Positions 51,873 through 60,534 of a stretch of 64,000 bases of DNA are shown here, piece after piece. Source of the stretch: Pseudomonas sp. PDM15 (GTDB taxonomy: Bacteria > Pseudomonadota > Gammaproteobacteria > Pseudomonadales > Pseudomonadaceae); assembly GCF_014851565.1 (NCBI RefSeq), contig NZ_JACVAA010000003.1:496001-560000 (forward strand), given 5' to 3'. Under the pieces are notes generated by a model that saw only the letters and a program-made list of their open reading frames with translations, did not search any database and was not told where the DNA came from. The position numbers and the translations under genes are program-made. How positions within the stretch are numbered: position 1 is the stretch's first letter; each line of letters begins with the position of its first letter.

Positions 51873-53090
51873 TCACCCTCCGAACAGTCGACTGACAGTG
51901 CGTTTGAACAGGCTCTGGTCAACCTCTTCGGTGCCAGCCAGCTCTTGTTTCAAGGAACGCAACGCCAGCGTGATGGGCGCCCGTGGCGCGTGCAGTTCGA
52001 GCGGCACGCCACTGTTCTGGCTTTCGCTGACCGCAGCGAAGTCGTTGGGCAGCCGTTGCAGATCGGAACAACGCAGTGCCTCGCCGATATCCTGCAGGGT
52101 GATGGGTGCCGACTTGTTGTAGCGATTCACCACCACATGCAGACGGCTGCCATGCACACCCAGATCGTTGCGCAGGATCTGGATCAGGCGGCTGGCGTCC
52201 TTCAGATGGCTGAGGCTCTGCTGCAGCAGGATGTAGCAGTGATCGGCCTGCTCCAGGGTGATACCGGTGAGGTGGTCGATCTGCCGCGGCAGGTCCACCA
52301 CGACCCAGTCGTAGCTGGAACGAGCCAGCTGCAGCAGCATCTCCAGATGTTCCAGATGGACGTCCTGGGCCAAGCACAGGTCATCGGCACGCCCTCCCAG
52401 CACATGCAGCGTGGGGCTAAAATGACTGCAGAAGCCGCGCAGGGCAACGCTGTCCATGTCCTCGACCTGCTGCATCACCTCCACGTGGCTGTGTGTCGGC
52501 AGTATGTCCAGGCTGTGGGCAACGCTGCCGAACTGCAGATCGAGATCCAGCAGTAGCGTGTTGGCTCCCATGGCGCTGAGCTGATGCGCCAGATTGCAGG
52601 CCAGCATGGTGGCGCCGGAGCCACCCTTGGCATTCATCACCGCCACTACCCGCCCGCCACTCGCGGGGGACGCGTGACTCTCCCGCAGCATGCGCTGCAG
52701 AGCGCCCAACAGTTCGCTGTCCACCACCGAATCCGGCAGGAAATCGCGAGCTCCGGCCTGCATCGCCATGCGCATGCCCTCGCGTTCATCCAGCGCGCCG
52801 CACACCAGCAGCGGGGGACGCTCATGCAGCGGACGCTGCAGCAATGCCTCCAGCTCATCGCGCCACAGATGGCTGACCCAGAGCAGGAGAAAGTCGGGCA
52901 GCTCCTCCAATCCATAGAGCGGGTCGGTATGGCCATTGCTGACCAAGCGCGTCGTGATCTGCAAACCAGGCACCTCAGAGCCGATGGCTTGCATACGCGC
53001 CAGCGCCTGCGCATCGCGGCTGCTGATCAGCAGCCTGGGGCCCGAGCGCGGGCTTGCCGTGGCCGGTGTAGTGTCTCTGTGCTTCAGCAT
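51873..53090 (-). CDS. tadZ: TadZ/CpaE localisation ATPase-like protein, 405 aa
   Basis: An N-terminal receiver-like domain (residues 1-140) precedes a ParA/MinD-type domain with deviant Walker A NAKGGSGATMLACNLAH. TadZ helps place the Tad machine at the pole. Overlaps the preceding tadE-like gene by 7 bases. Confidence 0.9.
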   Translation of the reverse strand: MLKHRDTTPATASPRSGPRLLISSRDAQALARMQAIGSEVPGLQITTRLVSNGHTDPLYGLEELPDFLLLWVSHLWRDELEALLQRPLHERPPLLVCGALDEREGMRMAMQAGARDFLPDSVVDSELLGALQRMLRESHASPASGGRVVAVMNAKGGSGATMLACNLAHQLSAMGANTLLLDLDLQFGSVAHSLDILPTHSHVEVMQQVEDMDSVALRGFCSHFSPTLHVLGGRADDLCLAQDVHLEHLEMLLQLARSSYDWVVVDLPRQIDHLTGITLEQADHCYILLQQSLSHLKDASRLIQILRNDLGVHGSRLHVVVNRYNKSAPITLQDIGEALRCSDLQRLPNDFAAVSESQNSGVPLELHAPRAPITLALRSLKQELAGTEEVDQSLFKRTVSRLFGG

Positions 53091-53587
53091 GGCGTGATCT
53101 CCGGAACCACCCCTTCCTCGGCATGCCGGCCCAGGCTTTCTCGCGGCAACGTCGCCCGGAAAGTGGGCAAAGTGATCTGCTGGCCAAGCACGGGGATCAT
53201 CAGGTCGAACGTGAAATTCTCCACCCGCAGCTGTACATAGCGGATGGCGCGGAAGCCGTTGGCGCCAGTGGTATCGGAGGGTGCAGCCACCACCGAGCCG
53301 GTGCCATCAAGGTAGACCAGGGTCAGGTCGGCGGTTTCCAGGTTGCCTATCAGGCTGCTGGCACCGGCATCCTCGGCCGCGTTGAAGATGGCCCGACGCA
53401 GGATGCGTGGATCGCTGATGTCGCAGACCGACGCCAGCCTGGCACCACGGCGTACCGTCTCGTTGAGGGTATTGACGGTGAAATACAGGCGACCCATTTC
53501 GATCACCCCGAACAACAGGATGAACAGCAGCAGCCCGATGATGGCGAATTCGACCACATAGACTCCCTGCATCTGCTGCCTCATCAC
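53084..53587 (-). CDS. TadE/TadF-like pseudopilin, 167 aa
   Basis: MRQQMQGVYVVEFAIIGLLL then a hydrophobic helix: a TadE/F-type minor pseudopilin, cleaved by the prepilin peptidase before VYVVEFAI in family style. Overlaps the upstream tadE-like gene by 4 bases. Periplasmic part 140 aa, beta-rich. It likely primes or anchors the pilus. Confidence 0.85.
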   Translation of the reverse strand: MMRQQMQGVYVVEFAIIGLLLFILLFGVIEMGRLYFTVNTLNETVRRGARLASVCDISDPRILRRAIFNAAEDAGASSLIGNLETADLTLVYLDGTGSVVAAPSDTTGANGFRAIRYVQLRVENFTFDLMIPVLGQQITLPTFRATLPRESLGRHAEEGVVPEITPC

Positions 53588-54048
53588 AGGGCCCTCATCA
53601 CGACGCTGGAGGTAAGCAGCACATTGAGCGGCACCGAATCGCCGGTGAAGCTCGGCAGCACCGTCCCTATCACCGGCTGGAAGGTGTAACTGATGCTGAC
53701 AACGACATGCTCGGCGCCGAGAGCCGAGACCTGCACCTGGTCGGTGGTCAGCCCCGGCACCGTGACGGCGGAGCCGGTCTGCGCCGAGGGCACACCGTAC
53801 ACCGCGACGTTCTTCACCCTGGCCTGCAGCTCGCCGCTCAGCTCAACCTTGCCGAGCGTGGCGTTCCACGCCTCGCTGGCTGCGTAACGACCGGCATCGC
53901 GACCGGCCTGCAGCAGGCTGTTGTACTGGAACAACATGCGCCCGAACTCGGCAATTCCGAACAGCAACAGCAGCAACAAGGGCAGCGCGATGGCGAATTC
54001 GACCATCGCCACCCCGCGCTGCCCATTTCGCTCGTTGATGCTGGCCAT
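53584..54048 (-). CDS. tadE: TadE-like pseudopilin, 154 aa
   Basis: The N-terminus NGQRGVAMVEFAIALPLLLL is a classic TadE signature with the conserved Glu of the pilin helix. After the helix comes a small beta domain. 9 nt after tadG. With the following gene it makes a minor-pseudopilin pair. Confidence 0.88.
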   Translation of the reverse strand: MASINERNGQRGVAMVEFAIALPLLLLLLFGIAEFGRMLFQYNSLLQAGRDAGRYAASEAWNATLGKVELSGELQARVKNVAVYGVPSAQTGSAVTVPGLTTDQVQVSALGAEHVVVSISYTFQPVIGTVLPSFTGDSVPLNVLLTSSVVMRAL

Positions 54049-54057
54049 GATCGCCTC

Positions 54058-55419
54058 CTAGGAGTCCGAACTCGGCGTGCGGTTGTTGTCGATGTAGGAC
54101 TTGTACAGCTGGATGATCTGCGGCCCCTGATCACTGGCAGGATCAGGCCCCGGTACGTTGTCGCCTTCGCACTCCTCGACGAACTGGCCAAATATCTGCG
54201 ACTCGTTGCCCTTCTGGCTGGCCGGTTGCAGCACGAAGAAGCAACCGAAACCGAGGACCGGAACCTGGGCAGTGCCGCCGTCGGTACCGGTACATTGGCC
54301 GACCACCACGCGCAGGATGCGGCGCTGGAACACACCATTGCTCTGGCATCCGCTACCGCTGCCAGAGATGCATTCGGCGGAGCGCTGCTGCCAGTCGTTG
54401 TAATCGAACACCGCGACACCGCTGGCAGTCGTGATGTTGCCATCGGCATCCGCCGACACCGCCTCCGTGTCACCACTCTTGCCGTTGCTCTTGCCGTAAA
54501 CGATGCTGCCGCTATCGCTCAGGCTGAGCGCTCCCTGGTTACCCACCTGGGTGTAGTTGGTCACCAGATCCGGCGGGTACTCACTGCCGCTCATGCCGCC
54601 GCTGTACTCGCCGAAGCGGGTGTTTAGCCCCTGTATGGACGGGCCGACGGTATTACCCGGTTTGGTCTGTACATCGTCACCCACCAGCGGGCAGATGGTG
54701 CCGCCACCGGCCATGAGCTCACGCACGGTGCTGCCACCCGAGCCGAAATCGAGCAGCTGGAAGTTGCCCGGCCCGATGCCCGAGCTGTTGTTGCTGGCCG
54801 ATTTCAAGACCTCGAGATCGCCAAAGCTGTAGCCAAAGAAGGTGTTGGGCACCGACTCGCCACAGACCATCACCGGCGCCAGGTCACAAGGACTGGTCGG
54901 GCTGGGGCCGGCAGTGGCCACGGCAGCTACTGATTTGTCTGGCGTGGTGCCGTCGCCGAATACCTGTACCACGTTCCAGAAGAAGCCAGCCAGGGGATAG
55001 TCCGGCACCGAGACTCGCACATAGCGCGCATCGCTCGGCCCGGGGAAGGAAAACGGTCCGTAGACGCTGGCGGAGAGCTCCACCACGGCGAATCCGGCTA
55101 CATTGCCGGCAATGGCAGTAGCCAGTTCGGCATTGCCGGTAGCCGCGGCGTTCAGGTTGAGGGTTTGCAGCGCCGCATCGCGGCTAAGCGTTGAGGCATT
55201 GAGCGTACCCATCACCTGATGAAGGGTCTTGGCACCACTCAGCGCCGCCGCATCGACCGCATTCTGCAGGCGGGTCTTGTTAACCAGCATGTGGCTGCCA
55301 TCCAGAGCCAAGGCGGCCATCAACAGCATCGACAGCATGGCGATGACGATCAGCACGATCACGGCGCCCCGCTGCCGTTGTGGCAGCGCCCTGGTGCTAT
55401 GCGCTAAGCGGGTGGCCAT
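54058..55419 (-). CDS. tadG: TadG-like pilus/envelope protein, 453 aa
   Basis: RQRGAVIVLIVIAMLSMLLM gives the pseudopilin-like helix; the remaining 400 residues are a periplasmic domain rich in Gly/Ser. It has the vWA-type DGSHMLVNK segment near residue 40 (TadG N-terminal family). Presumed anchor for the pilus. GGAGCGG ribosome site. Pro/Cys content is moderate, with Cys pairs such as SPCDLAPVMVC. Confidence 0.85.
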   Translation of the reverse strand: MATRLAHSTRALPQRQRGAVIVLIVIAMLSMLLMAALALDGSHMLVNKTRLQNAVDAAALSGAKTLHQVMGTLNASTLSRDAALQTLNLNAAATGNAELATAIAGNVAGFAVVELSASVYGPFSFPGPSDARYVRVSVPDYPLAGFFWNVVQVFGDGTTPDKSVAAVATAGPSPTSPCDLAPVMVCGESVPNTFFGYSFGDLEVLKSASNNSSGIGPGNFQLLDFGSGGSTVRELMAGGGTICPLVGDDVQTKPGNTVGPSIQGLNTRFGEYSGGMSGSEYPPDLVTNYTQVGNQGALSLSDSGSIVYGKSNGKSGDTEAVSADADGNITTASGVAVFDYNDWQQRSAECISGSGSGCQSNGVFQRRILRVVVGQCTGTDGGTAQVPVLGFGCFFVLQPASQKGNESQIFGQFVEECEGDNVPGPDPASDQGPQIIQLYKSYIDNNRTPSSDS

Positions 55420-55432
55420 GACGTGTCCGCTC

Positions 55433-55699
55433 CTACTGGATGTTGATCTGGATCGGCTGCTTCACCTGCTGGGCGTCGCCGGTCTTGCCGCGATAGCCAT
55501 CCATGACCTTCTCCACCAGCGGGCCGTCGGTACCGCTCGGCGATACCTCCGTGCCAGGGTTGGCAGCGACCTCCTTGTTGGCGATCTGCTCGTAGTGGGT
55601 GGCGTAGACGCTTTGCCCGAGAGTGCCGACGCGCCCCTCGTTGTATGTCATGCAGCCAGCCACGCTGGCGAGCAAGACGGACAGGACTAGTGCTTTCAT
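55433..55699 (-). CDS. small lipoprotein between rcpA and tadG, 88 aa
   Basis: Lipobox MKALVLSVLLASVAGC (Cys16), then a short hydrophilic mature chain of 72 residues with MTYNEGRVGTLGQSVY. No recognised domain. GGAGG ribosome site, and ATG 55699 is chosen over a longer frame. Not part of the canonical Tad gene set; a pilotin-like role is a guess from position next to the secretin. Confidence 0.75.
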   Translation of the reverse strand: MKALVLSVLLASVAGCMTYNEGRVGTLGQSVYATHYEQIANKEVAANPGTEVSPSGTDGPLVEKVMDGYRGKTGDAQQVKQPIQINIQ

Positions 55700-55712
55700 C
55701 GTCTTGCCTCCT

Positions 55713-57185
55713 TCACTTGAGGTCGTGACCAAAGGTGCTGCCGGTCACGCCGAGACTGACCGGCACACTGCGCCCAGGGTGGTCGCTCTTGGTCTTGCCC
55801 AACAGGTAGAAATCCATGTCGCCGGGCTCGACGAACTTCTCCGTAGGCAGGCGCACCAGCTTGGCATCCACCGGCTTGGCGATATGCGGAGTAACCAGAA
55901 TGACCAACTCGGTCTCGCCCTTGATGAATTCCTGGCTGCGGAACAGATGGCCGATCACCGCGATGTCGCCCAGCCCGGGGAAGCGGCTGACGAAGTCGCG
56001 GGTGGTCTCGTTGATCAGGCCGGCGATAGCGATCGTCTGACCGTCCGCCAGCTCCACGGTGGACTGGGCACTGCGCTTGGTCAGCGACGGAATGAACTGG
56101 GCAACACCGTCGCCGAGCACGCTGTCCACTCCGCTGTCGAGCAACAGTGAGTTGACGTTGGAGATCTCACTGACCTCGACATTCAGGTTGAGATTGATGC
56201 GCCCGGCATCCAGCACCACCGGCAGGAAGCGCACTCCCACGCCGAACTCCTTGTACTCGATGGTGATGCCATCGTCCTCGGTGATCGGGATGGGAAACTC
56301 GCCACCGGAAATGAACTCGGCTTCCTGCCCGGTCAGGGTGACCAGGGTCGGCTCGGCCAGCACCTTGGCCGAGCCATCATCCTTGGCTGCCTCCAGCACC
56401 ATGTCGAAGAGGAAGCTTCCGGAGGCGAACTGCGCCAGCAGCCCCTTGCCGTTGCTCAGCAAGCCATCCTCGGTCAGCGCGGAACCATTGTTGAAGCCAC
56501 CCAGGTCCCAGTTGCCGGCGCTGCCGATCGCCAGGAAGCGCACGCCCAGACGTTTGACCAGGTTGCGCTGCATCTCGGCGACCTTGACCTCCAGCATCAC
56601 CTGCTGGCTGCCACCGACCGTCAGCAGATTGATCACCTCCAGCGACTCGGTGGCCTTGGCCTTGGCGGCCTCGCCTTCGCCCTGGACGATGCTCGCGGTC
56701 TGCGCGGCGTAGGACTTGGCTACCTTGATGGCGGTATCCATGGCGGCGGCGCTGCCGACCTGGCCACGCAGCACCAGGGAGCCCTGGGCACTGAATACCT
56801 CGATCTTCTCGTTGGGCAGCAGCTGATACAGCTTGCCCTTCAGGCCGCTGAGGTCATGCACCACTTCCAGGTCGAGACTGTCGATGAGCTTGTTGTTGCC
56901 ATCCCACAGCAGCATGTTGGTGCTGCCTAGTGACCGCCCGAGCAGATAGAGCTGGGTCGGGCTAGTGATAAGGATGTCTGCGATCTCGGGATTGCCCACC
57001 GAGATGCGCTTGACCGCCGCTCGCGTGCTTAGCACCCGCGACTTGTAGATGGGCACCTGGATACCACCGCTGTTGGCGGCCGGCATCACGCTCACCGCGG
57101 GCTGCGGCTCGGCCAGCACACCGACCGGCTGCCACAGGCAGGCGGCCACGGCCAGTATTGCTCCCATCACTCGAATGCTTTGCAT
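55713..57185 (-). CDS. rcpA: RcpA/CpaC outer-membrane secretin, 490 aa
   Basis: Signal peptide, then the N-terminal secretin domain (GGIQVPIYKSRVLSTRAAVK), a BON-like segment (SLVLRGQVGSAAAMDTAIKV) and the C-terminal secretin core (VLAEPTLVTLTGQEAEFISG, VGVRFLPVVLDAGRINL). Forms the pore for the Flp pilus. AAGGAG ribosome site. Follows rcpC by 45 nt. Confidence 0.93.
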   Translation of the reverse strand: MQSIRVMGAILAVAACLWQPVGVLAEPQPAVSVMPAANSGGIQVPIYKSRVLSTRAAVKRISVGNPEIADILITSPTQLYLLGRSLGSTNMLLWDGNNKLIDSLDLEVVHDLSGLKGKLYQLLPNEKIEVFSAQGSLVLRGQVGSAAAMDTAIKVAKSYAAQTASIVQGEGEAAKAKATESLEVINLLTVGGSQQVMLEVKVAEMQRNLVKRLGVRFLAIGSAGNWDLGGFNNGSALTEDGLLSNGKGLLAQFASGSFLFDMVLEAAKDDGSAKVLAEPTLVTLTGQEAEFISGGEFPIPITEDDGITIEYKEFGVGVRFLPVVLDAGRINLNLNVEVSEISNVNSLLLDSGVDSVLGDGVAQFIPSLTKRSAQSTVELADGQTIAIAGLINETTRDFVSRFPGLGDIAVIGHLFRSQEFIKGETELVILVTPHIAKPVDAKLVRLPTEKFVEPGDMDFYLLGKTKSDHPGRSVPVSLGVTGSTFGHDLK

Positions 57186-57230
57186 GTCGCGCTCCTTGCC
57201 GGCCCGTAGGGAACGACAGGTTGATGTGGA

Positions 57231-58040
57231 CTAGAGCTGTACCTTCGCCACGTTCACTTCGGTGCCACGGATGATGGTCACCCCGGCACCACCATTGCTG
57301 CGCCTCACTACCGGCTTGGCCACTGGCTTCGGTGGCTCGACCACGGGCGCCGGCTGGGCCACGGGTGCAGGCTCCGGCTTCTTCTGGTTATCCAGGGGGT
57401 TGCGCAGCGCCAGCTGCAGCCGTCCTTCGGTCTGCGCCTTGACCAGCACCTCGGCCTCCTCGGAGGTCATCTCCAGGGTCACCGCTCGCACCACCACCGG
57501 CTGTGTCTTGTCGGTGCTGGCGGTCTGGTCGACGGCGAGTACCCGCAGGTCTTCGAGGATGGTCTTGGATTCGGCGTCATTGTTGCTGTTGCCCACGCGC
57601 TTGGTGGCCAGCACGTCGACCCGGTTACCCGGCAGAAGGAAACCGGCGACGCCCACCACATCGTCGACCCGCACCGAGACGGCGCGCTTGCTGGTGTCAA
57701 TCAACGACGCCAGGGTGCTGCCGCCAAGGTGCTCGGCAACCCGCGCAGCACGGAGGATGTCGCCACGCAGCATGGAAAACGTGGCGATCTTGCCCACCAC
57801 CTTCTCCGCAGAATCGAAAGAGTCATCGGGGACCGTGCCTTTGGGCATGCGCACCTGCACGACGTGCTGAGTCTCGACCATGGTGCCGAAAGGAATCTCC
57901 ACCGCTGCCACCATGACGCTTTGCATGTTGTCGTCGGGCCTGGCGTTGAGTCGCCCGCTCAGCCAGTTGTTGGCCATCCAGGCAGCGCCCAAGCCGAGCA
58001 CAAGGGAAAGAACCACCAGAGAGAGAGTACGGGAGCTCAT
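57231..58040 (-). CDS. rcpC: RcpC/CpaB pilus assembly protein, 269 aa
   Basis: N-terminal membrane helix (about 7-25), SAF domain (VAAVEIPFGTMVETQHVVQV; later VDDVVGVAGFLLPGNRVDV), and a Pro-rich C-terminal tail. Acts in the periplasm with the secretin. The length is normal for RcpC. Confidence 0.92.
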   Translation of the reverse strand: MSSRTLSLVVLSLVLGLGAAWMANNWLSGRLNARPDDNMQSVMVAAVEIPFGTMVETQHVVQVRMPKGTVPDDSFDSAEKVVGKIATFSMLRGDILRAARVAEHLGGSTLASLIDTSKRAVSVRVDDVVGVAGFLLPGNRVDVLATKRVGNSNNDAESKTILEDLRVLAVDQTASTDKTQPVVVRAVTLEMTSEEAEVLVKAQTEGRLQLALRNPLDNQKKPEPAPVAQPAPVVEPPKPVAKPVVRRSNGGAGVTIIRGTEVNVAKVQL

Positions 58041-58052
58041 GTCTGCGCCTCC

Positions 58053-59372
58053 TCAACCGAGAAAATCCAGCTGCACGAAGTAATTGCGCCAGGCCCATTC
58101 CAGCTCACGGGGCGAAAGGGGACCGGAACCGTCGAGATAGCGTTGACGATCGAGGGCCATGCTCAGCAGATCGCGTGGGTGACAGGGCACCAGCGGCATG
58201 CCCTCGGCCTCGTACAGCCCTTGCAACACGTAACGCAGCAAGACGGGGTCGAACGCCAATCCGAGGCGATCGCATTCCTGGTGCCAGATGCGTTCGTAGT
58301 CCTCGGGCCTGAGATAGTTGAAATGCAGCTTGTAGCCGATACGGCGCAGGAAGGCCTCGTCGGCCAGCTCCAGCGGATTGAGGTTGGTGGAGAACACCAG
58401 AATCAGGTCGAACGGCAGTTCACAGTGACGGCCACCGCCGAGGTTGAGGAAATCACGCTTCTCCTCCATCGGCACTATCCAACGGTTGAGCAGTTCGACC
58501 GGCGCCATGCGCTGGCGGCCCATGTCGTCGATGATGAACAGGCCGTTGCTGGCCTTCAGCTGCAACGGCGCCTGGTACTGGCGACTGTAGGGGTCGTAGC
58601 GGATGTCCAGCTGTTCCATGCTCAGCTCGCCGCCAGTAATCACGATCGGCCGTTTGCAGCACAGCAGGCGGCGATCGATGCCCTCGTCGAGCATCAGCGG
58701 ATTCGGTTGGGCATCTTCCAGGCTCTGGTGCACCTGGGGGTCAAAGACCTCCACCACCGACTCGTTGATAGCGATGGCGTAGGGCACCCAGATGGCCTCG
58801 GCGAACAGACGGATCAGGCGCGTGCTGATGTAGGTTTTACCGGTACCCGCCGGGCCGTAGATCATGATGGCGCGGCCGGAATTCATGGCCACGCCGAGCT
58901 GGTCGAGCATGCCGTCGGTTAAGACCACGCCACTGAAGGCGCTGCGCATGTCGCGCGCTGTGATATTGCCGTGGTGGATGGTCTGCACCTTGAGCAGGGA
59001 GCGATAGGCGCTTACCGGAAATGGCGCGGCGCCGATATAGCCGCTGCGCTCCAGTGCATCGCGCGCGGAGATGCGCCCACGATCCGTCAGCCCATAGCGC
59101 AGTGCCTGCCCACCGCTCTGCCCGAGCACTTCGATGCGCCCCTGACGCCGCAGAAACTGCAACACCTCTTCCAGAACCGCGCCGGTCAGGGCCAGACGCT
59201 CGACCAGTCTGGGCAGATCCAGCACTCCAGCATCGTGCAGATGTTTGCACAGCAGGTCGCCGAGGAAATTCTCGTTGAGGCCGGTATCGCGAATGCACTT
59301 CGGCTGCGGTGCCAGTTTCTGCACCGCCTCGCGCTCACTGGGGTAGTGCCCGCTGTCGCTGATCGCGTACAT
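58053..59372 (-). CDS. AAA-family ATPase embedded in the Tad operon, 439 aa
   Basis: Walker A GPAGTGKT (173-180), Walker B LFIIDD (278-283) and sensor STN (328-330). Residues 50-110 look like a winged-helix segment (GRIEVLGQSGGQALRYGLTD). It is not TadA, TadZ or any usual Tad component I know. Start 59372 has GTAGGAGG before it; the longer frame is rejected. It is between the prepilin peptidase and rcpC, so expression is tied to the pilus. A role in assembly, regulation or disassembly is unknown. Confidence 0.8.
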   Translation of the reverse strand: MYAISDSGHYPSEREAVQKLAPQPKCIRDTGLNENFLGDLLCKHLHDAGVLDLPRLVERLALTGAVLEEVLQFLRRQGRIEVLGQSGGQALRYGLTDRGRISARDALERSGYIGAAPFPVSAYRSLLKVQTIHHGNITARDMRSAFSGVVLTDGMLDQLGVAMNSGRAIMIYGPAGTGKTYISTRLIRLFAEAIWVPYAIAINESVVEVFDPQVHQSLEDAQPNPLMLDEGIDRRLLCCKRPIVITGGELSMEQLDIRYDPYSRQYQAPLQLKASNGLFIIDDMGRQRMAPVELLNRWIVPMEEKRDFLNLGGGRHCELPFDLILVFSTNLNPLELADEAFLRRIGYKLHFNYLRPEDYERIWHQECDRLGLAFDPVLLRYVLQGLYEAEGMPLVPCHPRDLLSMALDRQRYLDGSGPLSPRELEWAWRNYFVQLDFLG

Positions 59373-59380
59373 GAAGCCTC

Positions 59381-59899
59381 CTACCTGACCAGGTGGAACC
59401 AGTACAGGCTGGCCAGAGAGCCGACCAGAATGGCGATGGAATACGGGAAAGCCTGCGCGGAAATATCTCCAGGCTCTGGCGCCAGGTAGGTACGTGCACG
59501 AGTCATGAGCAGATATCGCGCCACGGTTCTGCCCAACTGCCCGCAAAGCACGATCATCGCAAGGCCGATGAGGCTGCCGGCGATGACGCTGACGAACGCC
59601 GCCCACATGGCGCTGTATGGATCGAGAAAGAAGCCCGTGACCCCCATCAGCTTCACATCACCGGCGGCCATGCCGCCCAGCAGATACATGGGCAGAAACA
59701 GCGCGAAGCCGGTCAGCAGCCCCAGCCCACCTTCGGCCAGGCCACTCCAGCCGCCAGCGTAGGCGCGGGTAAGGATTCCCAGCAGTAGACCAGTCAGCAG
59801 CAGGTAGTTGGGAATGCGGTGGCGATGCACATCGATCGCCACCGCAGCCCCCAGCAGCCCCAGCAGGCAAAACACCACCAGCAGCTGCTCCATGGACAT
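59381..59899 (-). CDS. fppA: Flp prepilin peptidase (FppA/TadV), 172 aa
   Basis: A24-type aspartic peptidase with the catalytic Asp in IDVHRHRIPN and in GMAAGDVKLMG (the GxxxGDVK form). Several membrane helices. Shorter than GspO-type enzymes since it lacks the methylase domain, as expected for TadV. Start 59899 (MSMEQ) has GAGGG before it. Processes Flp and the TadE-like proteins. 9 nt from the AAA gene. Confidence 0.92.
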   Translation of the reverse strand: MSMEQLLVVFCLLGLLGAAVAIDVHRHRIPNYLLLTGLLLGILTRAYAGGWSGLAEGGLGLLTGFALFLPMYLLGGMAAGDVKLMGVTGFFLDPYSAMWAAFVSVIAGSLIGLAMIVLCGQLGRTVARYLLMTRARTYLAPEPGDISAQAFPYSIAILVGSLASLYWFHLVR

Positions 59900-59930
59900 G
59901 GCGGCACCCTCGCGGCCGACTGTTCGCGGA

Positions 59931-60131
59931 TCAGCAACCGGCGCCGGCAGCGCCAGCCACGGCCTGATGCAGGCAGGTGATCTCGGTGTTGACGTTGCCA
60001 CCCAAAGTCACGAAGGCGGCTACCACACCGACAGTCACCAAGCCGCCTGCCACAGCGTACTCAACGATGGTCAGGCCATTCTCGTCCCGGACGAACTTCA
60101 TGATCGAAGCCTTGATAGCTGCAAGTTTCAT
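59931..60131 (-). CDS. flp: Flp major pilin, 66 aa
   Basis: Short type IVb prepilin: MKLAAIKASIMKFVRDENG then LTIVEYAVAGGL, with cleavage after the Gly and Glu/Tyr at mature positions 5 and 6. The C-terminal part ends in VAGAAGAGC. First gene of the operon and the main fibre subunit. ATG 60131 has GAGGTG upstream; the longer frame beginning at 60179 is rejected. Confidence 0.93.
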   Translation of the reverse strand: MKLAAIKASIMKFVRDENGLTIVEYAVAGGLVTVGVVAAFVTLGGNVNTEITCLHQAVAGAAGAGC

Positions 60132-60534
60132 TTTGTTCACCTCACTCGAAAGTTGCGTGTTGGAAGCCGGGCCTCTCAACCCCGCTGAGGTTCACGCTAG
60201 TGGAGGCAGAATTTTGCAGTTAGGAGTTTTTTGCGCATCGCTAGGACTTTTTTGCATCCCGGCTACGCTCTGTGAAAAGTCGACACAGGCGAACAAGCGG
60301 AACCTCTCTTGGGACGGTTCTGTAAACGATTCGCAAGCGACAAGCGGAGCGCGAGGACGCCTCGAGAAATGGTCAGTTTTTAAAATAGAAAGCCCGTAAA
60401 TTCAGCTACTTACATCTCATAAAACGCAACAGAACTAAGCGTGCCGGCGATATTTCGATTCCGTATTTGTACTGATGGCACATTGACAATACTCCTCACA
60501 TTGGGGAGCCAGAAAAATGTGCAGAGCTAAGTGA
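60132..60534. promoter_or_regulatory. 403-nt divergent control region, flp / AraC-type gene
   Basis: Noncoding. On the flp side it holds two near-identical direct repeats (60221-60255) and a third TTTTGC at 60213-60217. AT-rich runs around 60375-60430 mark the likely promoter zone. No clear sigma54 or sigma70 boxes could be fixed by eye. Confidence 0.6.
60221..60255 (-). promoter_or_regulatory. direct repeats phased by 21 bp upstream of flp
   Basis: TAGGAGTTTTTTGC (60221-60234) and TAGGACTTTTTTGC (60242-60255) differ at one base and start 21 bp apart, two helical turns, as activator tandem sites do. They end about 90 bp upstream of the flp start. Confidence 0.6.
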
